64,000 nucleotides of DNA from Marinobacter sediminum (GCF_023657445.1 NZ_JAGTWY010000001.1:124001-188000); one strand, 5' to 3'; positions 54,876 through 64,000 are shown, counted from the stretch's first letter. Made by a program: numbers and translations. Notes: generated from the sequence alone by a model not told the origin.

Positions 54876-55630
54876 TGAGAAAGCTGATTTTTGGTCTTTT
54901 CATCGCAGTCCTGCCGGCTCTCGGGCTGGCAGCCGGAGGTGCTGTTCCTATTGATCATATCGAGACGGATCACACCAACAAGGAATCGCTGCAAAGCGGC
55001 GCTGCCCTGTTCACCAACTATTGCATGGGATGTCATTCCATGGAATACGCCCGTTACAAGCGGGTTGCCGATGACCTCGAGATTCCTGTTGAACTCTATG
55101 AGGACAACCTGATCTTCACCGGCGCCAAGATTGGTGAGCTGATGAAGAACTCCATGAGCAAAGACATGGCAGCAGGCTGGTTTGGTGCTCCGCCTCCCGA
55201 CCTGACTCTTGAGACCCGTCTTCGTGGCGAGTCGTGGGTATACTCCTATCTTAGAGGGTTTTATAAGGATGAGAGCCGTCCCCTCGGTGTGAACAACGTG
55301 GTTTTCCCGAATGTCGGTATGCCGCACGTTATGTATGACCTGCAAGGGTTGTGTGCAACTGAGCCGCAGATTGGTGTTGAGCCAAGCGTTGAGCCGCTGA
55401 GTGGCAACATCAATAATGCGGATGCATGTTCTGACTATGCCATTGAGGGCAGTATGTCAGCCGAAGAATTTGATCAGGCAATGTATGACCTGACCAACTT
55501 CCTCTCTTACATGGCTGATCCGGTCAAGGTGGAGCGTGAGCGTCTGGGGATCTTCGTATTGATCTTCGTGGCGATCTTCTTCATCTTTGCGTACTTGCTC
55601 AACCGTGAGTACTGGAAGGACGTACACTGA
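54875..55630 (+). CDS. petC: Ubiquinol-cytochrome c reductase, cytochrome c1
   Basis: 251 residues. Cleavable signal peptide, heme c motif C50-M-G-C53-H54, a probable distal Met ligand in the MPHVMYDLQG region, and a C-terminal anchor helix (LGIFVLIFVAIFFIFAYLLN). It passes electrons from the Rieske centre to soluble cytochromes. Last gene of petABC; the hairpin at 55659 ends the transcript. Confidence 0.96.
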   Translation: MRKLIFGLFIAVLPALGLAAGGAVPIDHIETDHTNKESLQSGAALFTNYCMGCHSMEYARYKRVADDLEIPVELYEDNLIFTGAKIGELMKNSMSKDMAAGWFGAPPPDLTLETRLRGESWVYSYLRGFYKDESRPLGVNNVVFPNVGMPHVMYDLQGLCATEPQIGVEPSVEPLSGNINNADACSDYAIEGSMSAEEFDQAMYDLTNFLSYMADPVKVERERLGIFVLIFVAIFFIFAYLLNREYWKDVH

Positions 55631-55658
55631 GAAATAGGGTATAATCCCGTCTCCTGAT

Positions 55659-55700
55659 TTCCAGCGGGCAGTAACTGGCCCGCTGGAATTTTGCGTTTTT
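55659..55700 (+). terminator. Terminator after petC
   Basis: TTCCAGCGGGC pairs with GCCCGCTGGAA around an eight-base loop, followed by TTTTGCGTTTTTT. A TATAAT (55640-55645) stands just before it and may be the sspA -10. Confidence 0.85.
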
Positions 55701-55739
55701 TCAGGATCATTTCGATTTGTTTACTCGTGAGGTAGTTCT

Positions 55740-56369
55740 ATGGGCGTTGTGACCAAGCGGTCATCAATGACGTTTTTCTCGGATCCAGCCAGCCATTACA
55801 GCCACAGAGTGCGTATTGTCCTGGCAGAGAAGGGTGTTACCGTCGATATTGTAGACGTGGATCCTGATAACCCGCCGGCTGAGCTGGCCGACCTGAATCC
55901 GTACAACGCCCTGCCAACGCTGGTGGATCGTGATCTTGTGCTCTATGAGCCCAACATCATGATGGAATACCTGGACGAGCGTTTCCCGCATCCGCCGTTG
56001 CTGCCTGTGTATCCGGTTGCCAGGGCAAACAGTCGCCTGATGATCCACCGGATCCAGAAGGACTGGTGTGGCCTGGTGGATCAGATTCTGGCCCAGCCCA
56101 ACGCGAAAGCATCAGACGCTGCGCGTAAGGAGCTTCGGGAAAGTCTGCTGGCAACGGCGCCATTGTTTGGTGAAATGCCCTTCTTCCTGTCTGAAGAGTT
56201 TACGATTGTCGATTGTTGTATTGCTCCAATCCTTTGGCGTTTGCCGGCTCTGGGTATTGAGCTGAATGACAAGCAGGCAAAACCGCTTCAGAAGTATATG
56301 GAAAGCATTTTCAGTCGTGAGGGTTTCAAAGCCAGTCTTTCAGACCTCGAAGAAGATATTCGCAGCTGA
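55740..56369 (+). CDS. sspA: Stringent starvation protein A
   Basis: 209 residues, GST fold (thioredoxin-like N-terminus, [21 protein letters not shown]; helical C-terminus). The surface [17 protein letters not shown] stretch is the conserved RNA polymerase contact pocket of SspA. It binds RNA polymerase and sigma-70, alters promoter use in starvation and acid stress. GAGG ribosome binding site. It pairs with sspB downstream, as in E. coli. Confidence 0.95.
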   Translation: MGVVTKRSSMTFFSDPASHYSHRVRIVLAEKGVTVDIVDVDPDNPPAELADLNPYNALPTLVDRDLVLYEPNIMMEYLDERFPHPPLLPVYPVARANSRLMIHRIQKDWCGLVDQILAQPNAKASDAARKELRESLLATAPLFGEMPFFLSEEFTIVDCCIAPILWRLPALGIELNDKQAKPLQKYMESIFSREGFKASLSDLEEDIRS

Positions 56370-56408
56370 TTTGGCGGAAACTCGTGAACGCGGGGCAGGA
56401 GAGTGGCA

Positions 56409-56843
56409 GTGCCTGATAGCAAAATCACTATGACGTCCAGCCGCCCTTACCTGGTAAGGGCCTTTAATGAGTGGATACTGGACAACGACTGCACGCCATA
56501 CATTGTGGTCGATGCCGGCGTTCAGGGTGTTCAGGTGCCAAATGAGCACGTGGCTAATGGTCAGATTGTCCTGAACATCAGCCCCGGTGCGGTCCGTAGT
56601 TTGGTCGTTGGTAATGGGGCGCTGGAGTTCAGTGCCCGATTTGGCGGTGTGCCAATGCAGGTGTTTATTCCGCTCCAGGCGGTTATGGCCATCTATGCCA
56701 AAGAAAACGGTGAGGGCATGGTGTTCGGCAGTGAGCCGGGTTCTCCAGATCCTGACGGTACCAGTGATGGCGATGCATCTGAGCAGGGGCATGGCCAGGA
56801 AGAGCGCCCTTCGGGTCGCCCGACATTGAAAGTCGTCAAGTAG
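56409..56843 (+). CDS. sspB: ClpXP specificity factor SspB
   Basis: 144 residues from GTG 56409, chosen because AGGAG lies seven bases upstream; the GTG at 56403 is too close to it. The substrate-binding domain (SSRPYLVRAFNEWILDNDCTPYIVVDA... GQIVLNISPGAVRSL) binds ssrA-tagged proteins. A flexible Pro/Asp/Gly-rich linker leads to the C-terminal ClpX-binding (XB) tail RPTLKVVK. It delivers ssrA-tagged and other substrates to ClpXP. A terminator follows. Confidence 0.95.
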   Translation: MPDSKITMTSSRPYLVRAFNEWILDNDCTPYIVVDAGVQGVQVPNEHVANGQIVLNISPGAVRSLVVGNGALEFSARFGGVPMQVFIPLQAVMAIYAKENGEGMVFGSEPGSPDPDGTSDGDASEQGHGQEERPSGRPTLKVVK

Positions 56844-56856
56844 TAAGCAGTTCCCT

Positions 56857-56886
56857 CAAAAGCCAGCATTATTTGCTGGCTTTTTT
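56857..56886 (+). terminator. Terminator after sspB
   Basis: AAAAGCCAGC pairs with GCTGGCTTTT around ATTATTT, then a T-run. It touches the 3' end of the convergent diaA gene. Confidence 0.9.
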
Positions 56887-57475
56887 ATCCCCCAAAAAGT
56901 TTGCTGTCAATCAGTCCGCACAGGGCATTGATAATAACCAGTAGCAGCGGTGTTGCTTCTGTCGGCGTCAGATTATTCAATGCAATTTCATGGTCCTCAG
57001 GTTGCATAAGGGAAGTTATGTCGGACTTCTCCCGGGTACTGAGCACCACGACATTCATTTCCCTGTCGTGGGCCGCCTGAATAGCTTGTATCAGGTTGGC
57101 CTTATGGCCGTCATCAACAATGACGAACAGCAGATCCCCCGGCTTGCCAATGGCTCTTACCTGACGAGAAAACGTGTCGTTAAACCGGTTGTCACGACAT
57201 ATGGCCGAATAGGTCGTTGCATCGGCGCCCAGATTGATGGCTGGCAGTGCCGGGCGATCCTGATCAAAACGGTTCAATAAAGCCGTGCAGAAATACTGGG
57301 CAAGAATGTTGGCATTGCCGTTGGCGCAAGTGATGATCTTCCCGTCCTGAAGCAGGGCGCCAACAAAGGCGTCCGCGACATCCTCAATTGCCGGGCCCAC
57401 CGTGCTGGCTGCCTGCGCGGTGTGCTCCATATGACTCGCGAACCATTGGTTTATCTGGTGTTCGGTATCGGTCAT
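56885..57475 (-). CDS. diaA: SIS-domain DnaA initiator-associating protein DiaA
   Basis: 196 residues, a SIS-domain protein of the GmhA/DiaA type. The N-terminal helix is followed by GKIITCANGNANILAQYF, a changed version of the GmhA sugar-binding loop (no GNGGSA), arguing for the DnaA-binding DiaA rather than phosphoheptose isomerase. The lpoA-yraN-diaA order is conserved in gammaproteobacteria and supports the call. DiaA promotes DnaA assembly at the origin. A GmhA paralogue is the alternative. Confidence 0.88.
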   Translation of the reverse strand: MTDTEHQINQWFASHMEHTAQAASTVGPAIEDVADAFVGALLQDGKIITCANGNANILAQYFCTALLNRFDQDRPALPAINLGADATTYSAICRDNRFNDTFSRQVRAIGKPGDLLFVIVDDGHKANLIQAIQAAHDREMNVVVLSTREKSDITSLMQPEDHEIALNNLTPTEATPLLLVIINALCGLIDSKLFGG

Positions 57476-57484
57476 TGCGTCTGT

Positions 57485-57850
57485 TTATCCTGCCTGAATT
57501 GCATTTTTGATCCATTGTACCCGGTATTTTTTGATGGTTCCCGGGCTAATGGCAATGACATCTATCCGGCTCAAGCTGTCCCAAAGCCCGTGTCTGTGAA
57601 GATAAAAGGAGGCGGCTTTCAGTAAGCGACGCTGTTTCGGGTAATTGATTGAACTGGCCGGATCGGTGAAACTGCCCGGGCCCCGATAGCGAACCTCAAA
57701 GAAAACCAGAGTGTCCTTGTCCCGTCCTATGAGGTCGATCTCTCCCCCACGGTTATAGACATTGCGTTCAATGATGTGCACGCCGCGACTGGCCAAATAG
57801 CGGGCGGCAACCGACTCAAAGTGGTTGCCCAGAGTCTTTCTGCCTTCCAT
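57485..57850 (-). CDS. yraN: UPF0102 family protein YraN (predicted nuclease)
   Basis: 121 residues. RecB-like PD-(D/E)XK motif: GGEIDLIGRD followed by TLVFFEVRYR. In family members the Lys of ExK is often replaced; here it is EVR. Function unproven. It lies between lpoA and diaA on the minus strand, 9 bases before diaA. Confidence 0.92.
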   Translation of the reverse strand: MEGRKTLGNHFESVAARYLASRGVHIIERNVYNRGGEIDLIGRDKDTLVFFEVRYRGPGSFTDPASSINYPKQRRLLKAASFYLHRHGLWDSLSRIDVIAISPGTIKKYRVQWIKNAIQAG

Positions 57851-57877
57851 GGCAAGAACTCCCGGGTAGTGAGCGGA

Positions 57878-59755
57878 TTATGGTGCTGTGTTTTCAGTAT
57901 CCGTTGACGCTTCCGGAGCGTTGGATTCCGACATCGGTTTTTCCAGTTCGGGAAGTAATTCGGGAACACCATTCCTGAATTGCGCCCATGTCTGCTCCCT
58001 GTGAATACTGCCTTCCGGAGTCATTGTCAGCACTCCTGTCTCGCCGTTCACCGATGCCGTTTCTATCTGCCGCAGCAACGGTAGCCGTTTACTGAGCTTC
58101 CAGGCGTCGGCGCCCATCGCAAATAGCCGGCCGACCTGTCCCCGGGTCCCGGAGAGGTAGTTCGCAGATTGGGTTCTAAGCTCGTTTGCCTCGCTCAGAA
58201 CCCAGGGAATGTCAGTGAAGATCACCGCATTCAGGTCCCGATCCCTGGAGGGGTCTGGTGAACCTTCATAGACAATGGACGGAGAGTAGACCGGAAGGTC
58301 GCCTCCGAAATAGTACGCGAACAGTGGTTTGAACTGCCGGCCAATGGTCGGATCGGCCACCATGACGATGGCTTCCGCATCTTGTCGCCTTCTGGGCTCG
58401 AATTCGACGTCCATGCCAATCGTGCGCTCAACCTGGATCGCCCGGTCGCGGGAAATCGTGATGCCAAGAAGGTCTGCAGTGACTGCCCGCAGGTTGTCCT
58501 CCCGGAAGAATCTTTCGATATCCAGGGCCGTCGTGTTGTTTTCCGCCATCCGCTGCAAAAGCGCTGATTCAACCCGGTCTCCCCATTCTCCCTGGGGAAT
58601 CAGGATCAGCACGTCGCGAATGTCTTCCGCAGCCAGTCGGTCAGCAATCTGACGCGCTTCGTCTTCTGCCGACAGGCCAAACTGGTACAACCCATCGGGA
58701 ACCTGGCTGCCGGCAGGAAGATAATTGAGGCCAAGAGCCGGCACGGGAAGTGTGTTCAGGGAGCGAAGACCGGCGAGCGAGTCCTTTTCCAGGGGGCCAA
58801 CGATCAGATCGATATCCTGTCCGGACAGTTCCCGGTACAGCTCGCTGAAGGCCCCGCCCGATGTGTCGACAATACGAATATCAGTTTTGCTGCGATCCAC
58901 GGATTTATCGAGGTAGTAGGCGGCAATGAATCCGTCGCGGATAGCTTTGCCCGCACTGGCCAGCGGTCCGTTGAGGGGGATGGCAAGCGCGATTTTTTCC
59001 GGTCGGCTTTCGGCAAGGGTAGCAATCAGCTGCAGCTCGGATGGCAGGACCTGAGCTGCCGGATGAACCGGCCAGTTGTTCTGCCAGCGCCGGATGGTGC
59101 GGCCCTTTTCATCAATCCCCGTCCCTGGCTCCCGAAATGCAGCGGCAAGCTCTAGCCAGCCCTGGACTTCGTATCCGATGGACTCGGTGTTGGCGACTTC
59201 CAGCTCGGGTTCAGGGACAGCCTTCAGCAGCTGCCATATCCTGTCATGGAGCTCCTGCGGGTTTGCGGTGCCGTCGGTCTGAGACAGGAGAACGAGTGTC
59301 ATGGCTGACGACAGTCGATCACCTGCAAGGGCGAAGGTCTGTGCCTGAAGATCTGCAGCCCGACCTACCAGTTCCGGGCTGTAGTTAATAAAACTCTCTA
59401 CGTCCAGATCGACAGTCAGTGACCGAGCCCATTCGCTGTCTTGCAGCGCGACTGCACCAGCCATGGCCAGAAGGCGTTTCTGGTTCTCCATAGGCGGTGT
59501 CAGTTGCGTCAACTGTGGGCTTTGCAGTAGCGTGCGAGCCGCCATGTCGTCGCCCTGGTCCTGAAACCGGCTGGCAATGCGCAGCAGATAGCGTTGAGCT
59601 GTCTCGCGGTTGTCTTCCTGGCCGGCAAGGTCCAGCGCCTGTTCAGGGGTCTGGGCAATGTGAGACTGCAGGTTGACGCTGGCGCATCCCGCAGACAGGA
59701 GTGCCACGGTTAATATACTGGCCAGGGCTCGATGGTTAATACGGTTCTTGGTCAT
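57878..59755 (-). CDS. lpoA: Penicillin-binding protein activator LpoA
   Basis: 625 residues from ATG 59755 (MTKNRINHRALASILT); the longer frame from 59854 lacks a signal peptide at its start and is rejected. Lipobox LLSAGC with Cys24. N-terminal TPR-like domain, then an LppC domain of periplasmic-binding-protein fold (about 250-600, KIALAIPLNGPLASAGKAIRDGFIAAYY). This outer membrane lipoprotein activates PBP1A for peptidoglycan synthesis. It is divergent from rsmI, as in E. coli. Confidence 0.93.
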   Translation of the reverse strand: MTKNRINHRALASILTVALLSAGCASVNLQSHIAQTPEQALDLAGQEDNRETAQRYLLRIASRFQDQGDDMAARTLLQSPQLTQLTPPMENQKRLLAMAGAVALQDSEWARSLTVDLDVESFINYSPELVGRAADLQAQTFALAGDRLSSAMTLVLLSQTDGTANPQELHDRIWQLLKAVPEPELEVANTESIGYEVQGWLELAAAFREPGTGIDEKGRTIRRWQNNWPVHPAAQVLPSELQLIATLAESRPEKIALAIPLNGPLASAGKAIRDGFIAAYYLDKSVDRSKTDIRIVDTSGGAFSELYRELSGQDIDLIVGPLEKDSLAGLRSLNTLPVPALGLNYLPAGSQVPDGLYQFGLSAEDEARQIADRLAAEDIRDVLILIPQGEWGDRVESALLQRMAENNTTALDIERFFREDNLRAVTADLLGITISRDRAIQVERTIGMDVEFEPRRRQDAEAIVMVADPTIGRQFKPLFAYYFGGDLPVYSPSIVYEGSPDPSRDRDLNAVIFTDIPWVLSEANELRTQSANYLSGTRGQVGRLFAMGADAWKLSKRLPLLRQIETASVNGETGVLTMTPEGSIHREQTWAQFRNGVPELLPELEKPMSESNAPEASTDTENTAP

Positions 59756-59857
59756 GGCAAGCTCGAAATACTCCGGATAATTGGGCTTGTGGCGCCGCTC
59801 TAACGGTGGCAAGTTTAGCAGCTCCGGGGTCAATTCACATGACGTAAGTGTCATGGT

Positions 59858-60784
59858 GTGAGAGTAAGAAACAATGAGGCGAACAATTTGAAATCCGAGG
59901 CAGATGAGCCGGCAAGCCGTGCGGGAAAAAATGACGCTCCGAAAGGAACGTTATATATAGTCGCTACGCCTATCGGAAACCTGGAGGACCTCTCTCCCCG
60001 GGCCAGCAATGTGCTGTCGAAAGTGGATGTGGTTGCGGTCGAGGATACCCGCCACAGCGGGCGCCTGCTCCAGCACCTCGGTCTGCAAAAACGCATGATT
60101 GCACTTCACGATCATAATGAAAGGGCTCGGGCCGGGAGTCTCCTGGATGAGCTGGAGGCCGGGCTGGATGTTGCGCTGATTTCGGACGCCGGGACGCCTC
60201 TTATCTCCGACCCGGGGTATGTGCTGGTGCGAGAGGCGCGAAACCGGGGTCTGACGGTCTCGCCCATACCTGGTCCGTGCGCCATCGTTACGGCGCTGAG
60301 TGCTGCGGGCCTGCCGACCGACCGGTTCCTGTTCGTGGGCTTTCTGCCCGCCAAACGGACAGGGCGGCGAACGGCTCTTGAGGAACTTGGTCAGGAGCGG
60401 GCTACCCTGGTGTTCTACGAGTCACCGCACAGGATACTGGACGCAATGCGCGATCTGGTGAAAGTCTTTGGTGAGAGCCGGGAAGTTGTGCTCGGACGGG
60501 AGCTAACCAAAACCTTCGAAACCTTTTACTCCGGCGGGATGGGTGAAGTGCTTGAGAAGCTGGAATCAGATCCTCATGGTACCAAGGGCGAATTTGTGGT
60601 GATGGTTCGTGGGGCTGAGCCTGTTGAAACAGGTGAAGAATGCGGGGCGCTCGATGTGGATCGCCTTATCCGGCTGCTAATGGCCGAGTTGCCGGTGAAA
60701 AAGGTGGCCAGAATGGCGGCTGAACTGACTGGTCTCTCCAAAAACGTACTCTATCAACGGGCTTTGGAGCTCAAGCAGGACTAA
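59858..60784 (+). CDS. rsmI: 16S rRNA (cytidine-1402-2'-O)-methyltransferase RsmI
   Basis: 308 residues from GTG 59858. TTG 59888 has the better ribosome binding site (GAGG eight bases upstream) and is a plausible true start (298 residues). The tetrapyrrole-methylase fold begins GTLYIVATPIGNLEDL; ISDAGTPLISDPG and YESPHRI are typical. With RsmH it methylates C1402 of 16S rRNA in the P-site; rsmH lies about 1.2 kb further on. Confidence 0.95.
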   Translation: MRVRNNEANNLKSEADEPASRAGKNDAPKGTLYIVATPIGNLEDLSPRASNVLSKVDVVAVEDTRHSGRLLQHLGLQKRMIALHDHNERARAGSLLDELEAGLDVALISDAGTPLISDPGYVLVREARNRGLTVSPIPGPCAIVTALSAAGLPTDRFLFVGFLPAKRTGRRTALEELGQERATLVFYESPHRILDAMRDLVKVFGESREVVLGRELTKTFETFYSGGMGEVLEKLESDPHGTKGEFVVMVRGAEPVETGEECGALDVDRLIRLLMAELPVKKVARMAAELTGLSKNVLYQRALELKQD

Positions 60785-60839
60785 AAAAGCGAGGGTTCTT
60801 TTTCTTGCAAGGCCGGGTGGGCAGGAGTATTGTCACGCC

Positions 60840-61190
<351 letters not shown>

Positions 61191-61397
61191 CTTTTCCTTT
61201 CATTTGAAGCCCATCATTCTTAGTAGATGTCTGTTATAGCCAAACAATCTTAAACCTCACTTGTCTTCTTCAGACTTTTTTGCAGGTGTTTGATTTTTCT
61301 TCTTTTCTTTTTCGTAATCTCACCATTTCGTCAAATCTTTGCTCGTAACCTCTTGTCATAAAAGGAACTTTTCCAAGTGCGACGCCGTTCGCGGCGC
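61191..61397 (+). other. Pyrimidine-rich spacer between rnpB and the mraZ promoter
   Basis: About 200 bases, AT-rich compared with the neighbouring genes, with long T/C tracts (61281-61375). No gene, convincing hairpin terminator or RNA is seen. The T-run after P1 of rnpB may serve as its termination zone. Confidence 0.5.
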
Positions 61398-61426
61398 TTG
61401 CATTGTGTATTGCGTGTTTCTATAGT
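61398..61426 (+). promoter_or_regulatory. Promoter of the division and cell wall cluster (Pmra)
   Basis: TTGCAT (61398-61403), a 17-base spacer and TATAGT (61421-61426). The start would fall at about 61433, right at the first of four GTGGT repeats. Confidence 0.75.
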
Positions 61427-61434
61427 GTGCAGAA

Positions 61435-61469
61435 GTGGTAAAAAGTGGTTTCTAGTGGTTTTTTGTGGT
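61435..61469 (+). promoter_or_regulatory. MraZ operator: four GTGGT direct repeats
   Basis: GTGGT at 61435, 61445, 61455 and 61465, spaced exactly 10 bases (one helical turn). MraZ of E. coli binds direct G-rich repeats with the same period just after its promoter, so this is the likely autoregulatory site. Confidence 0.75.
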
Positions 61470-61494
61470 TTCCAGGCTCTCAGAGACAGCGTAA

Positions 61495-61947
61495 ATGAGC
61501 AATTTTCTCGGCAGTCATGCCATCAATATGGATGCGAAGGGTCGCCTGGCGATCCCCGCCAAGGTGCGCGAAGAGCTCGCGCAGTCCTGTGGTGGCCGCA
61601 TTGTATTGACAGCAAATGCCGATGAAGAGCGGTGTCTGTTGGTCTATCCCGAGCCTGAATGGGAAGAGTTGCAGCCGAAAATCAAAGCGCTACCCAATAT
61701 GAACAAGGCGGCGAAAAGGTTGCAGCGGTTATTGCTTGGTAATGCCGCGCCTATGGAGCTGGACTCCGCGGGGCGCATTCTGATTCCACCGACACTAAGA
61801 AGCTACGCTCACCTTGAGAAAAAATTGATGTTGATAGGACAGGGAAACAAGCTGGAACTCTGGAGCGAAGAGCGCTGGTTCGCATGGCTTGACGAGTCCT
61901 CCGACGATGAAGATATGCCACCTGAAATGGAAGCGCTCTCTTTATGA
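61495..61947 (+). CDS. mraZ: Transcriptional regulator MraZ
   Basis: 150 residues. Two SpoVT/AbrB half-domains: [13 protein letters not shown] (about 13-25) and [13 protein letters not shown] (about 90-102). It forms a ring that binds direct repeats and represses its own operon. First gene of the division cluster. Its stop overlaps rsmH (ATGA). The C-terminal acidic tail ends PEMEALSL. Confidence 0.97.
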   Translation: MSNFLGSHAINMDAKGRLAIPAKVREELAQSCGGRIVLTANADEERCLLVYPEPEWEELQPKIKALPNMNKAAKRLQRLLLGNAAPMELDSAGRILIPPTLRSYAHLEKKLMLIGQGNKLELWSEERWFAWLDESSDDEDMPPEMEALSL

Positions 61948-62927
61948 CCTCCGATCGCAGGCAGAAGGACGGAGCAGCGCTTCCGCATCGCTCGGTACTT
62001 CTGGATTCGGCGGTCGACTATCTGGTCAGTGACCCCGATGGAACATATGTGGATGGCACCTTTGGTCGTGGTGGTCACAGTCAGCTGATTCTGGGCCGCC
62101 TTGGAGAAAACGGGCATCTGTTAGGCATCGACAAGGATCCGGAAGCTATCAGGGTGGCTGAACAATTCGCCATTGAGGACCCGCGATTCTCTTGGTTCCA
62201 CGGTTCGTTTGCAGAACTGAGCCTGGCGCTTGCGCGCAGGGAGTGGAGCGATGTTAACGGGGTTCTTATGGATCTGGGTGTGTCCTCGCCCCAGCTTGAT
62301 GACGCTTCGCGCGGATTCAGCTTTATGCGGGATGGACCTCTGGATATGCGGATGAATCCCCAGCAATCTCCAAGCGCCGCTGAATGGCTGGCAGAAGCGG
62401 ACGAGCGGGACATCGCAAATGTTATCTGGCGATACGGTGAGGAGCGGTTCTCTCGCCGTATCGCGCGTCTTGTTGTTGCGCGTCGCCAGGAAGAGGCCAT
62501 CGAGACGACCCGCCAGCTGGCGGAACTGGTCAGTGAGGCTGTGCCTAAAAAGGAAAAGCACAAGCATCCTGCTACCCGGACGTTTCAGGCCATCCGGATT
62601 TTTATTAATCGGGAGCTGGAAGATCTGGAAACAGGGCTTCAGGCAGCGGTTGAACATCTCGCTCCGGGTGGCCGGCTGGTGGTCATCAGTTTTCATTCAC
62701 TCGAAGACCGGCTGGTCAAACGGTTCATGAGGGATCTGGCCCGTGGGCCTCAGTTGCCCAAAGGAATACCGGTGACGGCGGACCAGGAAGCGTCGGCATT
62801 CCGCCTGATTGGCAAGGCCAACAAGGCAGGTTCTGACGAGATAAATGACAATGTCAGAGCCCGGAGCGCGGTCATGCGCGTTCTGGAACGCATTGATATT
62901 AATATAAATTCGCAGGGGAGCGCGTGA
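61944..62927 (+). CDS. rsmH: 16S rRNA (cytosine-1402-N4)-methyltransferase RsmH
   Basis: 327 residues. SAM-binding motif [12 protein letters not shown] (35-46), [32 protein letters not shown] and C-terminal [14 protein letters not shown]. Methylates C1402 together with RsmI. Translationally coupled to mraZ. Confidence 0.97.
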   Translation: MTSDRRQKDGAALPHRSVLLDSAVDYLVSDPDGTYVDGTFGRGGHSQLILGRLGENGHLLGIDKDPEAIRVAEQFAIEDPRFSWFHGSFAELSLALARREWSDVNGVLMDLGVSSPQLDDASRGFSFMRDGPLDMRMNPQQSPSAAEWLAEADERDIANVIWRYGEERFSRRIARLVVARRQEEAIETTRQLAELVSEAVPKKEKHKHPATRTFQAIRIFINRELEDLETGLQAAVEHLAPGGRLVVISFHSLEDRLVKRFMRDLARGPQLPKGIPVTADQEASAFRLIGKANKAGSDEINDNVRARSAVMRVLERIDININSQGSA

Positions 62928-62929
62928 TC

Positions 62930-63334
62930 ATGGGCGCGGTGGCCATAGAGCAGCCGGTTAAGACGGCAAAGTTGAACAAACAGAGAGTGCGTGACGGCGT
63001 TGCAACGGCTGTGCGTATTTCCCACCGGGTGTTCGATGCGACCGGGCAAAAAAACGTGTTGGTATCGCTCGCATTGGTGGCACTGCTATTGGCGTCGTCC
63101 ATCGGCGTTGTTGTCAGTGCCCATGAAAACCGGGAGCTTTTCAATACGCTTTCCCATCTGCAGGCGGAACGCGATCGGTTTCACAGAGAATGGAGTCAGC
63201 TGCTGCTGGAACAGAGTGCACTGAGTGCTCACGGTCGGGTAGAAAACCTGGCCTCGGAGCGGTTCGGTATGGTGGTTCCGGGGCGTCAGGACATCGTTTT
63301 GGTGCCGCTGATGTCGCCTGTTGCCGCAAAGTAA
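62930..63334 (+). CDS. ftsL: Cell division protein FtsL
   Basis: 134 residues from ATG 62930, chosen because GGGGAG lies about nine bases upstream; GTG 62924, overlapping the rsmH stop, is the alternative. One transmembrane segment (NVLVSLALVALLLASSIGVVVSA) then a leucine-zipper-like periplasmic coiled coil (ENRELFNTLSHLQAERDRFHREWSQLLLEQSAL). It forms the FtsQLB complex. The N-terminal cytoplasmic tail is about 45 residues, longer than in E. coli. Confidence 0.93.
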   Translation: MGAVAIEQPVKTAKLNKQRVRDGVATAVRISHRVFDATGQKNVLVSLALVALLLASSIGVVVSAHENRELFNTLSHLQAERDRFHREWSQLLLEQSALSAHGRVENLASERFGMVVPGRQDIVLVPLMSPVAAK

Positions 63335-63367
63335 TCAAGCACAAAAATAACCGTCAGGGTGATTGAT

Positions 63368-64000
63368 TTGTCCGGTCAGCGAAAGCAGACAACATGGAGC
63401 CAGCGATTGGCGACGGGCCTGAAGGCCTGGCGCTTTGGCTCTGTGCTGGGTGTTTTTCTGCTGGTGGTTGCAGTTCTTGGCTGGCGGCTGGTGGACCTTC
63501 ACGTTGTTGACAACGAGTTTTTGCGGAAGCAGGGCGATGTCCGCACCATCCGGGTAGAGACGATTGATGCCCATCGCGGTGTTATCTCGGACCGCTATGG
63601 TGAGCCCCTCGCTGTCAGTACGCCGGTTCAGACTATCTGGGCCAATCCTTCGGAGGCAGATCCGGAAGAAGCCCGTCTGACAAATCTGGCCCGGCTTCTG
63701 GATATCAGTGAGGCAGGTCTTCGCAAGCGGCTAGAGGACTATTCGGGTCGAGAGTTCATTTATCTGCGGAGAAAAGTTCAGCCGGGTCTTGCCAAAGACG
63801 TGATGGCTCTGGATATCGACGGGGTATACACCCGTCAGGAGTACCGTCGTTATTACCCTGCAGGCGAGGTGACTGCTCATATTGTCGGTTTTACCAATAT
63901 TGATGAGTATGGTCAGGAAGGTATGGAGCTGGCTTACAATCCCTGGTTGTCCGGTGAGTCTGGTCGCAAGCGGGTTCTGAAAGACAACCGTGGCCGAACT
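63368..64000 (+). CDS. ftsI: Peptidoglycan D,D-transpeptidase FtsI (PBP3), N-terminal part
   Basis: I translated this frame directly: 211 codons to the window end, cut off at the right edge. It starts at TTG 63368 with AGGGTGA about six bases upstream; GTG 63359 is the alternative. Short cytoplasmic tail, one transmembrane anchor (FGSVLGVFLLVVAVLGWRLVDL), then the PBP dimerisation domain (AHRGVISDRYGEPLAVSTPV and AGEVTAHIVGFTNIDEYGQEGMEL). The transpeptidase domain with its catalytic serine lies beyond the window. It makes septal peptidoglycan with FtsW. In line with ftsL, as always. Confidence 0.95.
   Translation, partial: MSGQRKQTTWSQRLATGLKAWRFGSVLGVFLLVVAVLGWRLVDLHVVDNEFLRKQGDVRTIRVETIDAHRGVISDRYGEPLAVSTPVQTIWANPSEADPEEARLTNLARLLDISEAGLRKRLEDYSGREFIYLRRKVQPGLAKDVMALDIDGVYTRQEYRRYYPAGEVTAHIVGFTNIDEYGQEGMELAYNPWLSGESGRKRVLKDNRGRT

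Overview
The window is a stretch of gammaproteobacterial chromosome, most likely Marinobacter or a close relative. The 16S gene carries Marinobacter-like variable regions (recognised from memory, not searched). Three other points fit a marine hydrocarbonoclastic gammaproteobacterium: a wax ester synthase/DGAT-type acyltransferase at the left edge, the pseudomonad-like order holD-rimI, and full-length petABC next to sspAB. I see no insertion sequence, prophage, CRISPR array or other sign of recent transfer. Gene density is high and nearly everything belongs to a known core family.

Left part (1-15.8 kb): a truncated wax ester synthase gene; a YhaJ-like LysR regulator divergent from a glutathionyl-hydroquinone reductase; ispB; rplU-rpmA-obgE-proB; rpsT opposite murJ; then ribF-ileS-lspA-fkpB-ispH, the same order as the classical ribF-ispH block. 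Middle left (15.9-26.3 kb): a type IV pilus minor pilin operon, fimT-pilV-pilW-pilX-(small exported CxxC protein)-pilY1-pilE. It is followed on the other strand by an extra FimT/GspH-type pseudopilin gene and the pilS-pilR two-component system, so structural minor pilins and the sigma-54 regulator of pilin expression sit together.

Middle (26.4-40.5 kb): nadE; bamD divergent from rluD-pgeF; clpB with a heat-shock type promoter; a DUF4124 protein; the branched-chain amino acid operon ilvI-ilvH-ilvC behind a roughly 300-base unexplained leader; pssA; msrP-msrQ. Then a complete rRNA operon (40.6-46.3 kb): three near-identical tandem promoters, boxA elements, 16S, tRNA-Ile(GAT), tRNA-Ala(TGC), 23S, 5S and terminator, with perfect or near-perfect processing stems around 16S and 23S.

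Right part (46.4-64 kb): leuA; a probable divergent holD (DNA polymerase III psi), rimI, prfC and a TatD-family nuclease; rplM-rpsI; petABC (cytochrome bc1); sspA-sspB; and, on the minus strand, lpoA-yraN-diaA. rsmI and RNase P RNA lie between lpoA and the start of the division and cell wall cluster mraZ-rsmH-ftsL-ftsI, which runs off the right edge. mraZ is preceded by a good promoter and four GTGGT repeats at exact 10-base spacing, probably its own autoregulatory boxes.

I found no convincing wholly new multi-gene system. The most useful leads are the uncharacterised CxxC exported protein in the pilus operon, the psi-subunit candidate, the ilv leader, the HHxxxDA variant acyltransferase and the regulatory architecture at rrn, mraZ and clpB.
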